NCBI GenBank assembly: GCA_022837205.1 | Contig: JALHEL010000016.1 | Coordinates: 1 to 22,222, forward strand | Length of the DNA stretch: 22,222 bases | Origin: Leptolinea sp. | Lineage (GTDB): Bacteria > Chloroflexota > Anaerolineae > Anaerolineales > Anaerolineaceae | Direction: 5' to 3' | In this document: piece by piece, positions 14,927-22,222 of the stretch | How the letters are laid out: every line of letters begins with the position of its first letter | How positions within the stretch are numbered: position 1 is the first letter of the stretch | Notes under the pieces: generated by a model | The model's input: the letters and a program-made list of their open reading frames with translations, nothing else | The model's database searches: none | What the model was told of the DNA's origin: nothing | Program-made: the position numbers and the translations under genes

Positions 14927-16516
14927 TTATCGTAAAACCACCGGTTTGACTTTCCGCCAATCTTCGTCTGACGTCGCCTGTTCGAAAGCGTAAGCCGCAC
15001 GGAGTATTTTGGATTCGCAGTAATCATATCCGGCAGCTTGGAGTCCGATCGGTAGGCCTTCGGAACTGAGTCCGCAGGGAAAACTGATTCCGGGAGTACC
15101 GGCAAAATTCATCGGCGAAGTGAACTGATCGGCAAATTGCATCAGAAGCGGATCAGTGGCGGTGACCCCACCGAATTGAAATGCCGGTGTCGGCGTAGAC
15201 GGTGTCAATAACACATCCAAGCGATATTTGCCATTCGGATCGAAGGCTTCGTCGAAATCATTACGTAACATGGCACGTGCTCGTTGGGCACGCAAATAGT
15301 ACTTTTCATAAAATTTTTCCTGACTGGCAAAAAGTCCCGTCAGGAGACGGAGTTTCGCTTGATACCCGAAGCCTTCCCCGCGGGATTTGTAGTACAAATC
15401 ATACATATCCTCAACCGGTCTTTTCGTGGTATGCCCGTATTTGAGCCCGTCATATCGTTGTAAATTTGAATAAGCCTCGATTCGGGTTATAACGAAATAC
15501 GCCGGAACTGAATATTTTGTATTGGTCATCGGGACGTCTTCGATGATTTCGGCGCCCAAATCTTTATAGATTCGCAGAGCTTTCCTGACACAGGATTCGA
15601 TTTCGGGATCGATCGCCGTGGAAGAATAATTGCCGTTTTCATCCAAATAAGTAATCCTCATATAATCCGGAGAAACGCCGATTCGCATCCCCTTAACGCC
15701 TTTTTTCAGTTCTTCCGGATAATTATCCACGGGTACTCTTCCCGTGACACTGTCATTCGGATCGAACCCGGCGATTTCCCGTAATACAGCTGCGGCATCG
15801 GCAACCGTGCGGGTGATCGGTCCCATCGAATCCATTGAAGAGGCAAACGGAATCACACCGTAACGTGAAACGCGACCGTAAGTGGGTTTCAATCCCACGG
15901 TTCCGGTAAATGCCGCCGGTTCGCGAATAGACCCACCGGTATCGGTGCCCACAGAAATGGCGCCTTCATTTGCGGCAACCGCTGCCGCGGAACCGCCTGA
16001 CGACCCTCCCGGAACATGATCTAAAGCCCACGGATTGCGCACGGTCGGTTTAAATGCGGTTGTTTCGTTGGATCCGCCAAAAGTAAATTCATCCAAATTC
16101 GCTTTTCCGAACAGCACCGCATCCGCCCGTTCCAACCGCTGAATAACTGTGGAAGTGTAAGGAGGATGATACCCATCCAGAATTCTGGATGCGGCCGTCG
16201 TTTGAATCCCTTTTGTGCAATAGACATCTTTCGCCGAATAAGGAACACCGGCTAAGGGTCCCAATTCCTCTCCGGCGGCTACTTTCCGATCCACCGCTCG
16301 GGCTTTTTCGCGTGCCGATTCTTCCGTGATCAAAATGAACGCATGCACTTTTTCTTTATCTTCCGGTTGCTCAATATACTCTTCCAATGAGCCCGGACGA
16401 CCATCCACTTTTTTTACTTGCGCCAACGTTTCGTTCAGAAGTTCTTCCGCCGATATTTTTTTCTCTCGGATCAGTCTTGCTTGATCCAAAGCCGACATAC
16501 TCGTTAATTCAGTCAT
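14927..16516 (-). CDS. gatA: Asp-tRNA(Asn)/Glu-tRNA(Gln) amidotransferase subunit A
   Basis: GatA is the glutaminase of the GatCAB complex; it releases ammonia that is channelled to GatB. The 529-aa protein is an amidase-signature enzyme. Its catalytic triad is visible: Lys96 (PYSAKDV), cis-Ser near 172 (VPGGSSGGSAAAV) and nucleophile Ser196 (TDTGGSIREPA). The residue after Arg in the last motif is Glu199 where most GatA sequences have Gln. An insert near residues 38-57 (GRPGSLEEYIEQPEDKEKV) lengthens the N-terminal region relative to typical proteins of about 485 aa. GGAG, overlapping the end of gatC, serves as its ribosome site. It starts 3 nt after the gatC stop and ends 14 nt before gatB. 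Confidence 0.97.
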   Translation of the reverse strand: MTELTSMSALDQARLIREKKISAEELLNETLAQVKKVDGRPGSLEEYIEQPEDKEKVHAFILITEESAREKARAVDRKVAAGEELGPLAGVPYSAKDVYCTKGIQTTAASRILDGYHPPYTSTVIQRLERADAVLFGKANLDEFTFGGSNETTAFKPTVRNPWALDHVPGGSSGGSAAAVAANEGAISVGTDTGGSIREPAAFTGTVGLKPTYGRVSRYGVIPFASSMDSMGPITRTVADAAAVLREIAGFDPNDSVTGRVPVDNYPEELKKGVKGMRIGVSPDYMRITYLDENGNYSSTAIDPEIESCVRKALRIYKDLGAEIIEDVPMTNTKYSVPAYFVITRIEAYSNLQRYDGLKYGHTTKRPVEDMYDLYYKSRGEGFGYQAKLRLLTGLFASQEKFYEKYYLRAQRARAMLRNDFDEAFDPNGKYRLDVLLTPSTPTPAFQFGGVTATDPLLMQFADQFTSPMNFAGTPGISFPCGLSSEGLPIGLQAAGYDYCESKILRAAYAFEQATSDEDWRKVKPVVLR

Positions 16517-16519
16517 GAT

Positions 16520-16843
16520 TTACTCCAATGTCTGATGTGGAACATCCGGCGAAACAATATATCCGTCTTGTGTCCTCGGTGCTTGGCTGATGATATCTTC
16601 CGGATGCTCAAAAGGAATCCAAACATCCTCTCGCAACGGTGCCTGGATTTCTTCCGGAAACGGGTTCCCATGAATTACAGGGGGTAAATTGCCTTCTAAC
16701 GGAATGGCGGTCAGTTCGTGAATTACCGTGAGCTGGTCATTCATTTTGGCTAAAATTGACTCAAACTCTTCGGTGCTTAATTCAACTTCCGCAACATGCA
16801 CAAAATCATCGAGCATTTCTTTTGTTATCGCATCATTGTCCAT
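16520..16843 (-). CDS. gatC: Asp-tRNA(Asn)/Glu-tRNA(Gln) amidotransferase subunit C
   Basis: GatC is the small subunit that wraps around GatA and GatB and stabilises the complex. From the ATG at 16843 it is 107 aa, normal for the family, with the typical start ITKEMLDDFVHVAEVELSTEEFESILAKMNDQL. The tail is the extended strand NPFPEEIQAPLREDVWIP... and SPDVPHQTLE. The frame stays open upstream to 16936, but those extra 31 residues do not look like GatC and AAGGTGAT lies just before 16843. It is first in the gatC-gatA-gatB operon; I could not identify a convincing promoter in the 16850-17100 stretch. Confidence 0.93.
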   Translation of the reverse strand: MDNDAITKEMLDDFVHVAEVELSTEEFESILAKMNDQLTVIHELTAIPLEGNLPPVIHGNPFPEEIQAPLREDVWIPFEHPEDIISQAPRTQDGYIVSPDVPHQTLE

Positions 16844-17108
16844 AAAATCACCTTTTTTATATGGAATTTTGTCGAAGGGATCTTCGAATAATTGCAAATA
16901 GGACCTTTTCAAGCAATCAATTCCTAATTCTACCAAATAAAGATGTGATTAACAGATAAAAGATTCAGGTTCAGTGTCATAAATTTACAAGCATCATTCG
17001 ATAAAAGCAGTGCCGATACCGGGCCGTTTTTTTTTACTCATTATTCCAAAGGATGATCCAAAAGTTCTATGCTACGGGAAAGATCAACGGAACGGAAAAA
17101 GATTGAAA

Positions 17109-17117
17109 TGTTATAAT
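17109..17117 (+). promoter_or_regulatory. Extended -10 promoter of the GT-C membrane protein gene; leaderless transcript predicted
   Basis: TG-T-TATAAT (17109-17117) is a perfect extended -10, which can act without a -35 box; none is seen at the right spacing. It ends 7 nt before the ATG at 17125, so the mRNA should begin at or next to the start codon. No ribosome site is present. Confidence 0.7.
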
Positions 17118-17124
17118 CACCCCA

Positions 17125-19185
17125 ATGGAAACCCCTCATAATAACTTGAAGAATATCCGAAAAGTTCTTAAGTATTGCTTTATCTTCATGATTTTTGTTT
17201 CCTATTTGACATTTTTAAATCGAGTCGGCAAATTAAACCTTTTTTTCACTCAAAAAGATTTTAAAAACATTCAATATGATGCGGGATATGCTTGGATTGC
17301 GGATATTAATGACCCTAAAATAGCGATCGGCTATAATCTGCCGGTAACATTATATGAGAACGATCTCAAAATTTTACGAGATCCAAAAGCGACTACCGAA
17401 TCGGTTCGAGAACAAGGGGGCGGAAAATTTGTAATTTGGGATAACGGTACGATCTGTTTTTCAACTTCCGATAATTCCAACCCCACTCAAAATGGCAGAA
17501 CTTATCGGGTGGAATATCCTCGAATTGTCGAAAAGCGGACGGTCAGAATCATATTTGCTTTTACCTTTTTGCTGGGTTTTCTTTGGATCGGTTTTTCACT
17601 CCCGGGGAAAAGAAAGAAATTCGACTTACGATCGACGATTCTTGGAAAGAATAGAAAACTTTTTCTCTTTTCTCTGTTGGCACTTATTCCTTTTTTGTAT
17701 TTTGCAATCAAATTTTTGCTTCCGCAGCCGTTGTGGGGAGATGAGCTTTTCACATTAAAAAACTACGTTTATGCTAAAGACTGGTACTATCCCGCAACTT
17801 TTTATGATTATCCAAATAATCATGTATTCTTCAGCCTGATCATTTCCCTTTATTCGAAATTCATAAAAATTCGAACTTTTTGTGATGCGGTACAAAGTCC
17901 GTGGAAGATCAGATTACTCCTTATTTTTCTTTCGATCATAACGATTTTCTTTACAACCTTATCAGCCCGGAAAATCAATAAATCCGCGGGAGTGATTGCG
18001 TCCATTCTTCTGAGCACTTCCCTTCCTTTCTTTCTTTGGACCACTCAAATTCGCGGTTATGGATTAAGCATGACCCTGATGAGCATTCTGATTTATCTGT
18101 TAATGCGTGTCCAAACTTCTCCGAATCGGATTTCTTTTGTCAGCATTGCCATTGTTTCAGCCCTTTTCGTATACATCATGCCCACGAACGCAGTTTACAT
18201 TATCGCAATGGGTTTTTATTTTCTTTTTAAGTTGCTGATTGATCTCGGAAAATATAAAGAATCCGGGGAAAACGGAATTATTTATCGGATAAAAAGGAAT
18301 CCGGAAGCAAAAATTCTTTATTCCTTTCTTTGGGGCGCTGTTTTTTCAATCATGCTTTACTATCCGATTTTGGATCAAATGATGCATGTATATTTGCCCG
18401 AATCAGGGGAAAAGGTTATCATGAGCCGCGAACTGTTTTTCAGGATATTTCGCCTCGGAACCGTTGAAATAATCCGATCATCTTTGGTCGGGCAGCCTCT
18501 GCTCTCGGCTTGTATTTTGATCGGTTTCTTTTTATTCTTGCGGAATCCCGGAGAGAATAAGTCTCTGTCAAGGATGGTTTTCGGCACCGGTCTATGTCTC
18601 TTAATCATTCCCGATTTGTTCTTCTTTCTTTTAGGTTCCGTCCCTTATGCTCGCAATTCTTTGGCAATTCTTCCCGTAATCATTCTGATTTTTGCATCCC
18701 TGATTGCCCCGATACCTGATGCATTATCCGATCCTCGCCTAAAAAATATAATTTTTTTGGTACTATTGATCAGCTCCGGTGCTTTCTTTTCCGATCACCT
18801 GGTTCGTTTGAGCAAAGAACCACTCAGCTACGGAAACAACTCACTCAATAATCTGACGGAACCTTTTTTTCTCGGGGATCATCTGAATTTTAATGAGGTC
18901 CTGACAACGCTGAAAACCCAAAATACTGCCGATCTGCCTATTTTATTGCGATCTCCCGCTCCCTATTTTGTTGAAAGTATTTGCAATTGCTACGAGCAGG
19001 TTTGTTATGGCGACGGATCCGATGAGGGGCAAACTTTAATCAAGGACCACGTCCCTTATTTTCTGATTCAGACGGATTGGAAAGAATTTCCCGCAAATTT
19101 GGAAAAATACCCGGATTTTTCTCAATGTATCCCGATGAATCAAGATAATCAAACATCTTTTAAGGTTTTTCACTGCAATCCATAA
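17125..19185 (+). CDS. Polytopic membrane protein, GT-C (PMT/ArnT, GT39-like) glycosyltransferase
   Basis: This 686-aa protein is probably a lipid-phosphate-sugar dependent glycosyltransferase acting on the outer face of the membrane. The GT-C core begins near residue 178 and carries LWGDELFTL (Asp206-Glu207), the acidic pair expected in the first external loop, then DYPNNHVFFSLI (about 228-239), resembling the 'xNxHPxxxxL' region of the GT39/ArnT group. About nine further hydrophobic segments follow to residue 580, with a soluble tail (590-686) containing a Cys-rich patch (CNCYEQVC). The N-terminus is unusual: one helix (15-33), about 100 residues of soluble sequence (35-135), and another helix (139-158) before the core. 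Donor and acceptor are unknown. The gene starts without a leader and precedes the PLD gene by 13 nt. Confidence 0.78.
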   Translation: METPHNNLKNIRKVLKYCFIFMIFVSYLTFLNRVGKLNLFFTQKDFKNIQYDAGYAWIADINDPKIAIGYNLPVTLYENDLKILRDPKATTESVREQGGGKFVIWDNGTICFSTSDNSNPTQNGRTYRVEYPRIVEKRTVRIIFAFTFLLGFLWIGFSLPGKRKKFDLRSTILGKNRKLFLFSLLALIPFLYFAIKFLLPQPLWGDELFTLKNYVYAKDWYYPATFYDYPNNHVFFSLIISLYSKFIKIRTFCDAVQSPWKIRLLLIFLSIITIFFTTLSARKINKSAGVIASILLSTSLPFFLWTTQIRGYGLSMTLMSILIYLLMRVQTSPNRISFVSIAIVSALFVYIMPTNAVYIIAMGFYFLFKLLIDLGKYKESGENGIIYRIKRNPEAKILYSFLWGAVFSIMLYYPILDQMMHVYLPESGEKVIMSRELFFRIFRLGTVEIIRSSLVGQPLLSACILIGFFLFLRNPGENKSLSRMVFGTGLCLLIIPDLFFFLLGSVPYARNSLAILPVIILIFASLIAPIPDALSDPRLKNIIFLVLLISSGAFFSDHLVRLSKEPLSYGNNSLNNLTEPFFLGDHLNFNEVLTTLKTQNTADLPILLRSPAPYFVESICNCYEQVCYGDGSDEGQTLIKDHVPYFLIQTDWKEFPANLEKYPDFSQCIPMNQDNQTSFKVFHCNP

Positions 19186-19198
19186 AGGAAAACTATTC

Positions 19199-20167
19199 AT
19201 GATAAAAAACAAAATTTTCTTTTTCGTTGCTGCCCTCTTTTGCTTTGCTTTTTTTGCCTTACCGATCAATGTTTTTTCCGCAGAATCGATAGAAGTTGTT
19301 TTTAATGATCCATTCAGTAAGAACAAAGATACAGCCATTCAAGATTTGATTCTTACTACATTTGAAGACGCCGAGGAGCGTATCTATATCGCCATCTATA
19401 ATTTTACGGATACCACTTGCCGGGACGCTTTGATTGACGCGGTAAAACGAGGTGTAGAAGTCCGGCTGGTTATTTATTCAGAAAATGCTGACAACCGGGT
19501 TATTGAGGATTTGAAGAAAAATGGGATAAAAATTGTCAAAGCTCAGTCCGAAGGTTTGATGCATGCCAAATTCATCATCGTTGATTATGAAATCACAATC
19601 AGCGGATCGGCAAATCTGACACCCGGGAGCTTTTTTTATGATAACAATTTTATGATTTTGATCACCGACAGCAAAGTGAACAAAATTTTTCTGGACGAAT
19701 TCAATGAAATGTTCATTGAAAAGAAATTCGGTTCAACCGGTAACCCAACAGTCCCTCCCACCAGTGTCACGTTGAAAGATGGGTCGCTGATTCAGGCGTC
19801 CCAAAAGAGCATTGACGTGCTCGCTTACGTATTCACTTCGGATAATATCGGCAATGCTTTGATTGATCGATATTACGACGGAGTGGATGTGGAAGTTATA
19901 TTTGAAAAAGAATCGTCAGATCAATATGGCAGCGAAGCGGCTTATTTAATTCGCAATGGCATTCCAACTTACATGGATGGGCTAACAGAAGGTTTGATGC
20001 ACGAAAAAGCGATGATCTTTGATGAATCCGTGGTCGCAGCAGGTTCTTATAACTTTACCCGAGCAGCCGAAACAGAAAATGACGAACAAATTTTGATTAT
20101 CGATAATCGCAAAATAGCCGATCAGTTTATGGAAGAATTCGAAAAAATTCTTGAAAGAGCGAATTAA
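19199..20167 (+). CDS. Secreted phospholipase D-like protein with two HKD motifs
   Basis: This 322-aa protein belongs to the PLD superfamily, which cleaves or transfers phosphodiesters in lipids or nucleic acids. Residues 1-28 are a signal peptide (hydrophobic to FSAES), so it is exported. Both catalytic motifs are complete: His122-x-Lys124-x4-Asp129 with GSAN (136-139), and His268-x-Lys270-x4-Asp275 with GSYN (282-285). With two motifs in one chain it can form the active site alone. Length and layout resemble small bacterial PLD/Nuc-type proteins; whether the substrate is phospholipid or DNA cannot be told. AAGGA just before the ATG is the ribosome site. It follows the GT-C gene by 13 nt and is probably co-transcribed. 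It is the last intact gene before the IS-derived region. Confidence 0.9.
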   Translation: MIKNKIFFFVAALFCFAFFALPINVFSAESIEVVFNDPFSKNKDTAIQDLILTTFEDAEERIYIAIYNFTDTTCRDALIDAVKRGVEVRLVIYSENADNRVIEDLKKNGIKIVKAQSEGLMHAKFIIVDYEITISGSANLTPGSFFYDNNFMILITDSKVNKIFLDEFNEMFIEKKFGSTGNPTVPPTSVTLKDGSLIQASQKSIDVLAYVFTSDNIGNALIDRYYDGVDVEVIFEKESSDQYGSEAAYLIRNGIPTYMDGLTEGLMHEKAMIFDESVVAAGSYNFTRAAETENDEQILIIDNRKIADQFMEEFEKILERAN

Positions 20168-20225
20168 CCGATTTTCGAAGGATATTTTCGGATCATTCCG
20201 ATAAAAATCGCAGAAGTACTCAATG

Positions 20226-20263
20226 AAAAAGGAGTTGTTCTCTAAAAAAGGACAACTTCTCCT
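20226..20263 (-). terminator. Hairpin with T run on the minus strand, at the 3' end of the dead transposase
   Basis: Read on the minus strand, GTTGTCC (20256-20250) pairs with GAACAAC (20240-20234), and outer AGGA/TCCT pairs add to it with a 3-nt bulge. TCCTTTTTC follows. It lies 8 nt beyond the last codon of the transposase relic and is probably its terminator or part of the element end. It does not look like a terminator for the PLD gene on the plus strand. Confidence 0.55.
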
Positions 20264-20270
20264 GAGTTTC

Positions 20271-21581
20271 TCAAATTAGTGCCCCAGAAAGTTTATTAAG
20301 CATCAATTTTATGGATTCGGGAACTTCCGGATCTGCTTTGACATCATTCCCATTGATTGTGACGATACCAGAGTGTAAAGGTTATAAGACCATAATAAAG
20401 TGTTTGATACTAAGCATTGTCTTAAATTCAATCATTCGACTCATGCCCAAAGCTGCCAAGGCTATGGTTAGATGAGCTTCGATAGAATCCCTCTTTCAAT
20501 GAAAAATTGGTCTGGCTTTTAAGTCTGACTTCGCCATCCGAAAAGCAGCTTCCATCTGGAAAAGTTGATGATAGCAGAAAATAACTTCTTCATCCGGACT
20601 GTCAAGATTAGTCACATAACCTTTAATTCCGGCTAACTGATACGCTTTTTCAACCAGAGTTTGATTGAGCGTCTTTTGAGAGGATTTCAGGCTCGGAAAT
20701 TCCGTTTTACAGGCAGGAGTTTGGCCATTGATCACTTTTTGTGTCTTAGCAACCCGCTTTTGGATATTTTTTACATCCTATTCAGATCGTTTTACCCGAT
20801 ACGCTTCATGATGGCTGACGACAATTTGTTCATCCTCAAGTTCCTGTGTTTTTTGATACTCTGCAATCTCAAAGGGAATTTTCTGAAGCTGGGAATCAAC
20901 AATATAGTGGTATCCTGCTCCTGCCAGTGCTGATAAATTCTTCTCACTCAGTATAGCAGCATCTGCTACAACTGTTATTTTATCCAGACCATGCTGAAAT
21001 TGAAATGTCTTTATGACAGGTAAGATCGTTTTTTTGCCTCTGCTTTATTCCCTTCAAAGTAAAGTGTGGTTACATCATACAAAACAAGATTCAGTTCACG
21101 ATCCATAGCGTGTTCAAAACATGCCTGAGGGATTGTTTTTCAGTAATCCCGCTCTGTTACTCTCCTCCAGACATCGATATAGTTGATTCTTTTCTAAGTG
21201 ATCTACCCCTAATTCCTTTAGAACCCGTAAGCTGTCCAATTTTGATGTTGGTTCTATAATCCAGGCTATGCATAGCGATGCAAAAACTTCAGCGTTTAGT
21301 TGATGAAAACCAAGTTGATCATATTGTTCCCGTAACACATTTTATAATAACTCGGAATAGGATCGTTTGATCCTAACTTGAAGTAAAGGATTGATTTCAG
21401 AAAACAGCGGTAGTTGGTCTCCTAATAATTGCTTTTGAGCTATGTCTGCCAGGACTTGTAATTCTATATCATTATGAGCACTTCCAATGTGCTCAATTTT
21501 TACTATCTGTCCTTTTACCTTATAAGCTATTTGAACAGCAGTGGCTCCACTTGCTGTCTTTACTTTTCGGATATAAGCCAT
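20271..21581 (-). pseudogene. IS1634-family (COG5421) transposase, degenerate
   Basis: Conceptual translation from ATG 21581 begins MAYIRKVKTASGATAVQIAY and ends at a TGA (20271-20273), both typical of IS1634 transposases, as are ADAAILSEKN, IKGYVTNL, EAAFRMAKSDLKARPIFH and DSIEAHLTIALAAL. The gene is dead several times over. There is a TAA at 21342-21344, a frameshift near 21160-21170, a TGA in the shifted frame (21140-21142, where DYR is expected), and a frameshift at a run of seven A (21029-21035). Further stops are TAG 20778-20780, TGA 20496-20498 (ARPIFH*KRDS) and TAA 20382-20384. There is also an apparent internal deletion at about 21050: LYFEG is followed directly by NKAEAK, whereas family members carry dozens of residues between. 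Clear terminal repeats or target duplications were not found. Confidence 0.9.
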
Positions 21582-21613
21582 GATGATTATTGTATTATAA
21601 AGGACTGTTCCTG

Positions 21614-21662
21614 AAGCCATTTAGTGTCCTGAAAGCTCTAATTCTGAGCGTAAAAATGGCTT
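21614..21662. repeat. 9-bp perfect inverted repeat upstream of the dead transposase
   Basis: AAGCCATTT and AAATGGCTT flank 31 nt. The pair lies between the transposase start and the 24-bp tandem repeats. It may be an end of the IS1634 remnant, a transcription-blocking hairpin of the element, or a piece of an older neighbouring element. Confidence 0.7.
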
Positions 21663-21666
21663 GGCA

Positions 21667-21738
21667 ATAGCCGGTCGAAGTTTACCACCCATAGTCGGGT
21701 TATGTTTACCACTCATGATCGGGTGGATGATTACCACC
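21667..21738. repeat. Three tandem 24-bp repeats
   Basis: Three contiguous units, 21667-21690, 21691-21714 and 21715-21738, share ATAGYCGGKT or ATGATCGGGT at the start and TTACCACC or TTACCACT at the end, with a variable three to five bases between. On the minus strand each unit reads GGTGGTAA...ACCCG.... Multiple short terminal repeats of about 20 bp are a known feature of IS21-family ends, so this may be a relic of such an element. Protein-binding iterons are the alternative. Confidence 0.75.
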
Positions 21739-21968
21739 AGAAGACACAAATTTATAATTTAGCGTTTTTGATGGCCTCCTTTCTGCGAGAAACTCGGGTT
21801 CGAAGATTGCCAAACCTAATTAACCTCATTCCATTGAGGCTCCCGACCATCTTTAGGTTAAAATTTCCAAGACACCTGTTGGTGCCTGGAAAGAACTCTT
21901 CTTTGTTTTGATGGTATCAGGTGTTATTCGAAAAGAAACACCAACACATTATCCATGGAAAAAAAACA
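21739..21968. other. Non-coding stretch with nested inverted repeats
   Basis: No credible gene is seen here. AACCTAA (21813-21819) and TTAGGTT (21853-21859) enclose a second hairpin, CCTCA (21824-21828) with TGAGG (21835-21839). A short CACC-TGTT-GGTG hairpin lies at 21873-21884, and GGTGTT/AACACC (about 21920-21942) forms another. These resemble debris of mobile-element ends or a terminator zone for the minus-strand gene that ends at 21969, but none has a proper T run. Confidence 0.5.
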
Positions 21969-22222
21969 TTATTCCAATTTTGCCACAATTTGAGCAAGCG
22001 CGTTCACTGCTTCGATGAAGCAGTCCATTGGCGCTCTGGTGACTCCCGCACCAATCTGACCGATTCCAGCCTCCCGGTGGGCAATACCTGTATTGATCAC
22101 AGGTTGTATGCCGCTATCAACCACCTTACGGGCATCAATCCCAGCAGGCAATCCCGAGAAATTCAATGCCGGCGATGTATATCCGCCATTAATTCCCTGG
22201 GTAATATGGAACATTTCTAGGG
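21969..22222 (-). CDS. C-terminal end of a DUF1116 (AllG/YlbE-like) protein, truncated by the window edge
   Basis: The minus-strand frame stays open to the right edge (codons beyond the ATG at 22214 continue as LE), so the visible 84 residues are the 3' end of a longer gene. Key stretches are LPAGIDARKVVDSGIQPVINTGIAHREAGIGQIGAG and TRAPMDCFIEAVNALAQIV. As far as I recall, the 'ARKVV..GI.P.INTGIAH...G.GQ.GAG..RAP..CF..A' pattern belongs to the C-terminus of DUF1116 proteins, which include AllG, a subunit of the FdrA-type oxamate carbamoyltransferase of anaerobic allantoin breakdown. The rest of the gene and any AllF/AllH partners would lie to the right. Family call moderate, function weaker. 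Confidence 0.55.
   Translation of the reverse strand, partial: LEMFHITQGINGGYTSPALNFSGLPAGIDARKVVDSGIQPVINTGIAHREAGIGQIGAGVTRAPMDCFIEAVNALAQIVAKLE

Larger units (their letters stand above)
20271..21662. mobile_element. Remnant of an IS1634-type insertion sequence
   Basis: The remnant includes the dead transposase plus a 9-bp perfect inverted repeat in front of it, AAGCCATTT (21614-21622) with AAATGGCTT (21654-21662). A possible transposase -10 (TATAAT on the minus strand, 21599-21594) lies 12 nt before its ATG. Exact ends are uncertain because I could not match the two termini to each other. Confidence 0.65.

Noticed and set aside
14913..14960. N-terminal extension of GatB
   Set aside because: The extra 16 residues overlap the gatA coding end, and a strong ribosome site plus the family start MTEYEVTIGLETH point to 14912.
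16844..16936. N-terminal extension of GatC
   Set aside because: The 31 extra residues are unlike GatC, and AAGGTGAT precedes the ATG at 16843.
16937..17108. A promoter for gatCAB in the gatC/GT-C intergenic region
   Set aside because: Several weak -35/-10 pairs can be drawn on the minus strand but none has good boxes at good spacing, so no site is claimed.
21702..22220. Plus-strand frames at 21702-21911 and 21921-22220
   Set aside because: The first overlaps the tandem and inverted repeats; the second is antisense to the DUF1116-like frame, which has protein-family character.

Overview
The window looks like chromosomal DNA of a low-to-mid GC bacterium, most likely a Chloroflexi member of class Anaerolineae. 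The main clues are several exported proteins with Thr-Pro-rich 'TPTPTP' linkers behind a lipobox or membrane anchor, a T-box ahead of valS, GatCAB amidotransferase genes, and promoters placed so close to start codons that the mRNAs should be leaderless. This placement is inferred from protein style, not from a marker gene. Most of the window is housekeeping sequence.

Layout: (1) 1-1259, the 3' part of an RNase D gene overlapping a small membrane-anchored protein of unknown function. (2) 1366-4415, a consensus promoter, a complete T-box riboswitch with a GUC (Val) specifier, and valS. (3) 4437-5648, a shared bidirectional terminator and a convergent aldo/keto reductase with two 4Fe-4S clusters. 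(4) 5797-8850, three exported proteins with Thr-Pro linkers: a parvulin-type lipoprotein, a membrane-anchored protein with an unassigned C-terminal domain, and an SGNH-like lipoprotein that seems to lack catalytic residues. (5) 8967-11992, tRNA-Lys(UUU), greA, lysS and a HAD phosphatase. (6) 12229-13405, a small zinc-ribbon protein and a biotin protein ligase. (7) 13419-16843, a perfect bidirectional terminator and the convergent gatC-gatA-gatB operon. (8) 17109-20167, a GT-C type membrane glycosyltransferase-like protein followed by a secreted phospholipase D-like protein. (9) 20226-22222, an insertion-sequence graveyard: a dead IS1634-type transposase, a 3 x 24 bp tandem repeat, several inverted repeats, and the C-terminal end of a DUF1116/AllG-like gene running off the right edge.

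Central theme: valS with its T-box, tRNA-Lys with lysS, and gatCAB all supply aminoacyl-tRNA, and greA supports transcription. The Thr-Pro proteins, the glycosyltransferase and the PLD protein act at the cell surface. I see no defence system, CRISPR array or biosynthetic cluster, and no convincing new multi-gene system. The points most worth checking are the leaderless promoters, the T-box, the probable pseudo-SGNH lipoprotein, the 24-bp repeats, and the structured leader of the zinc-ribbon gene.
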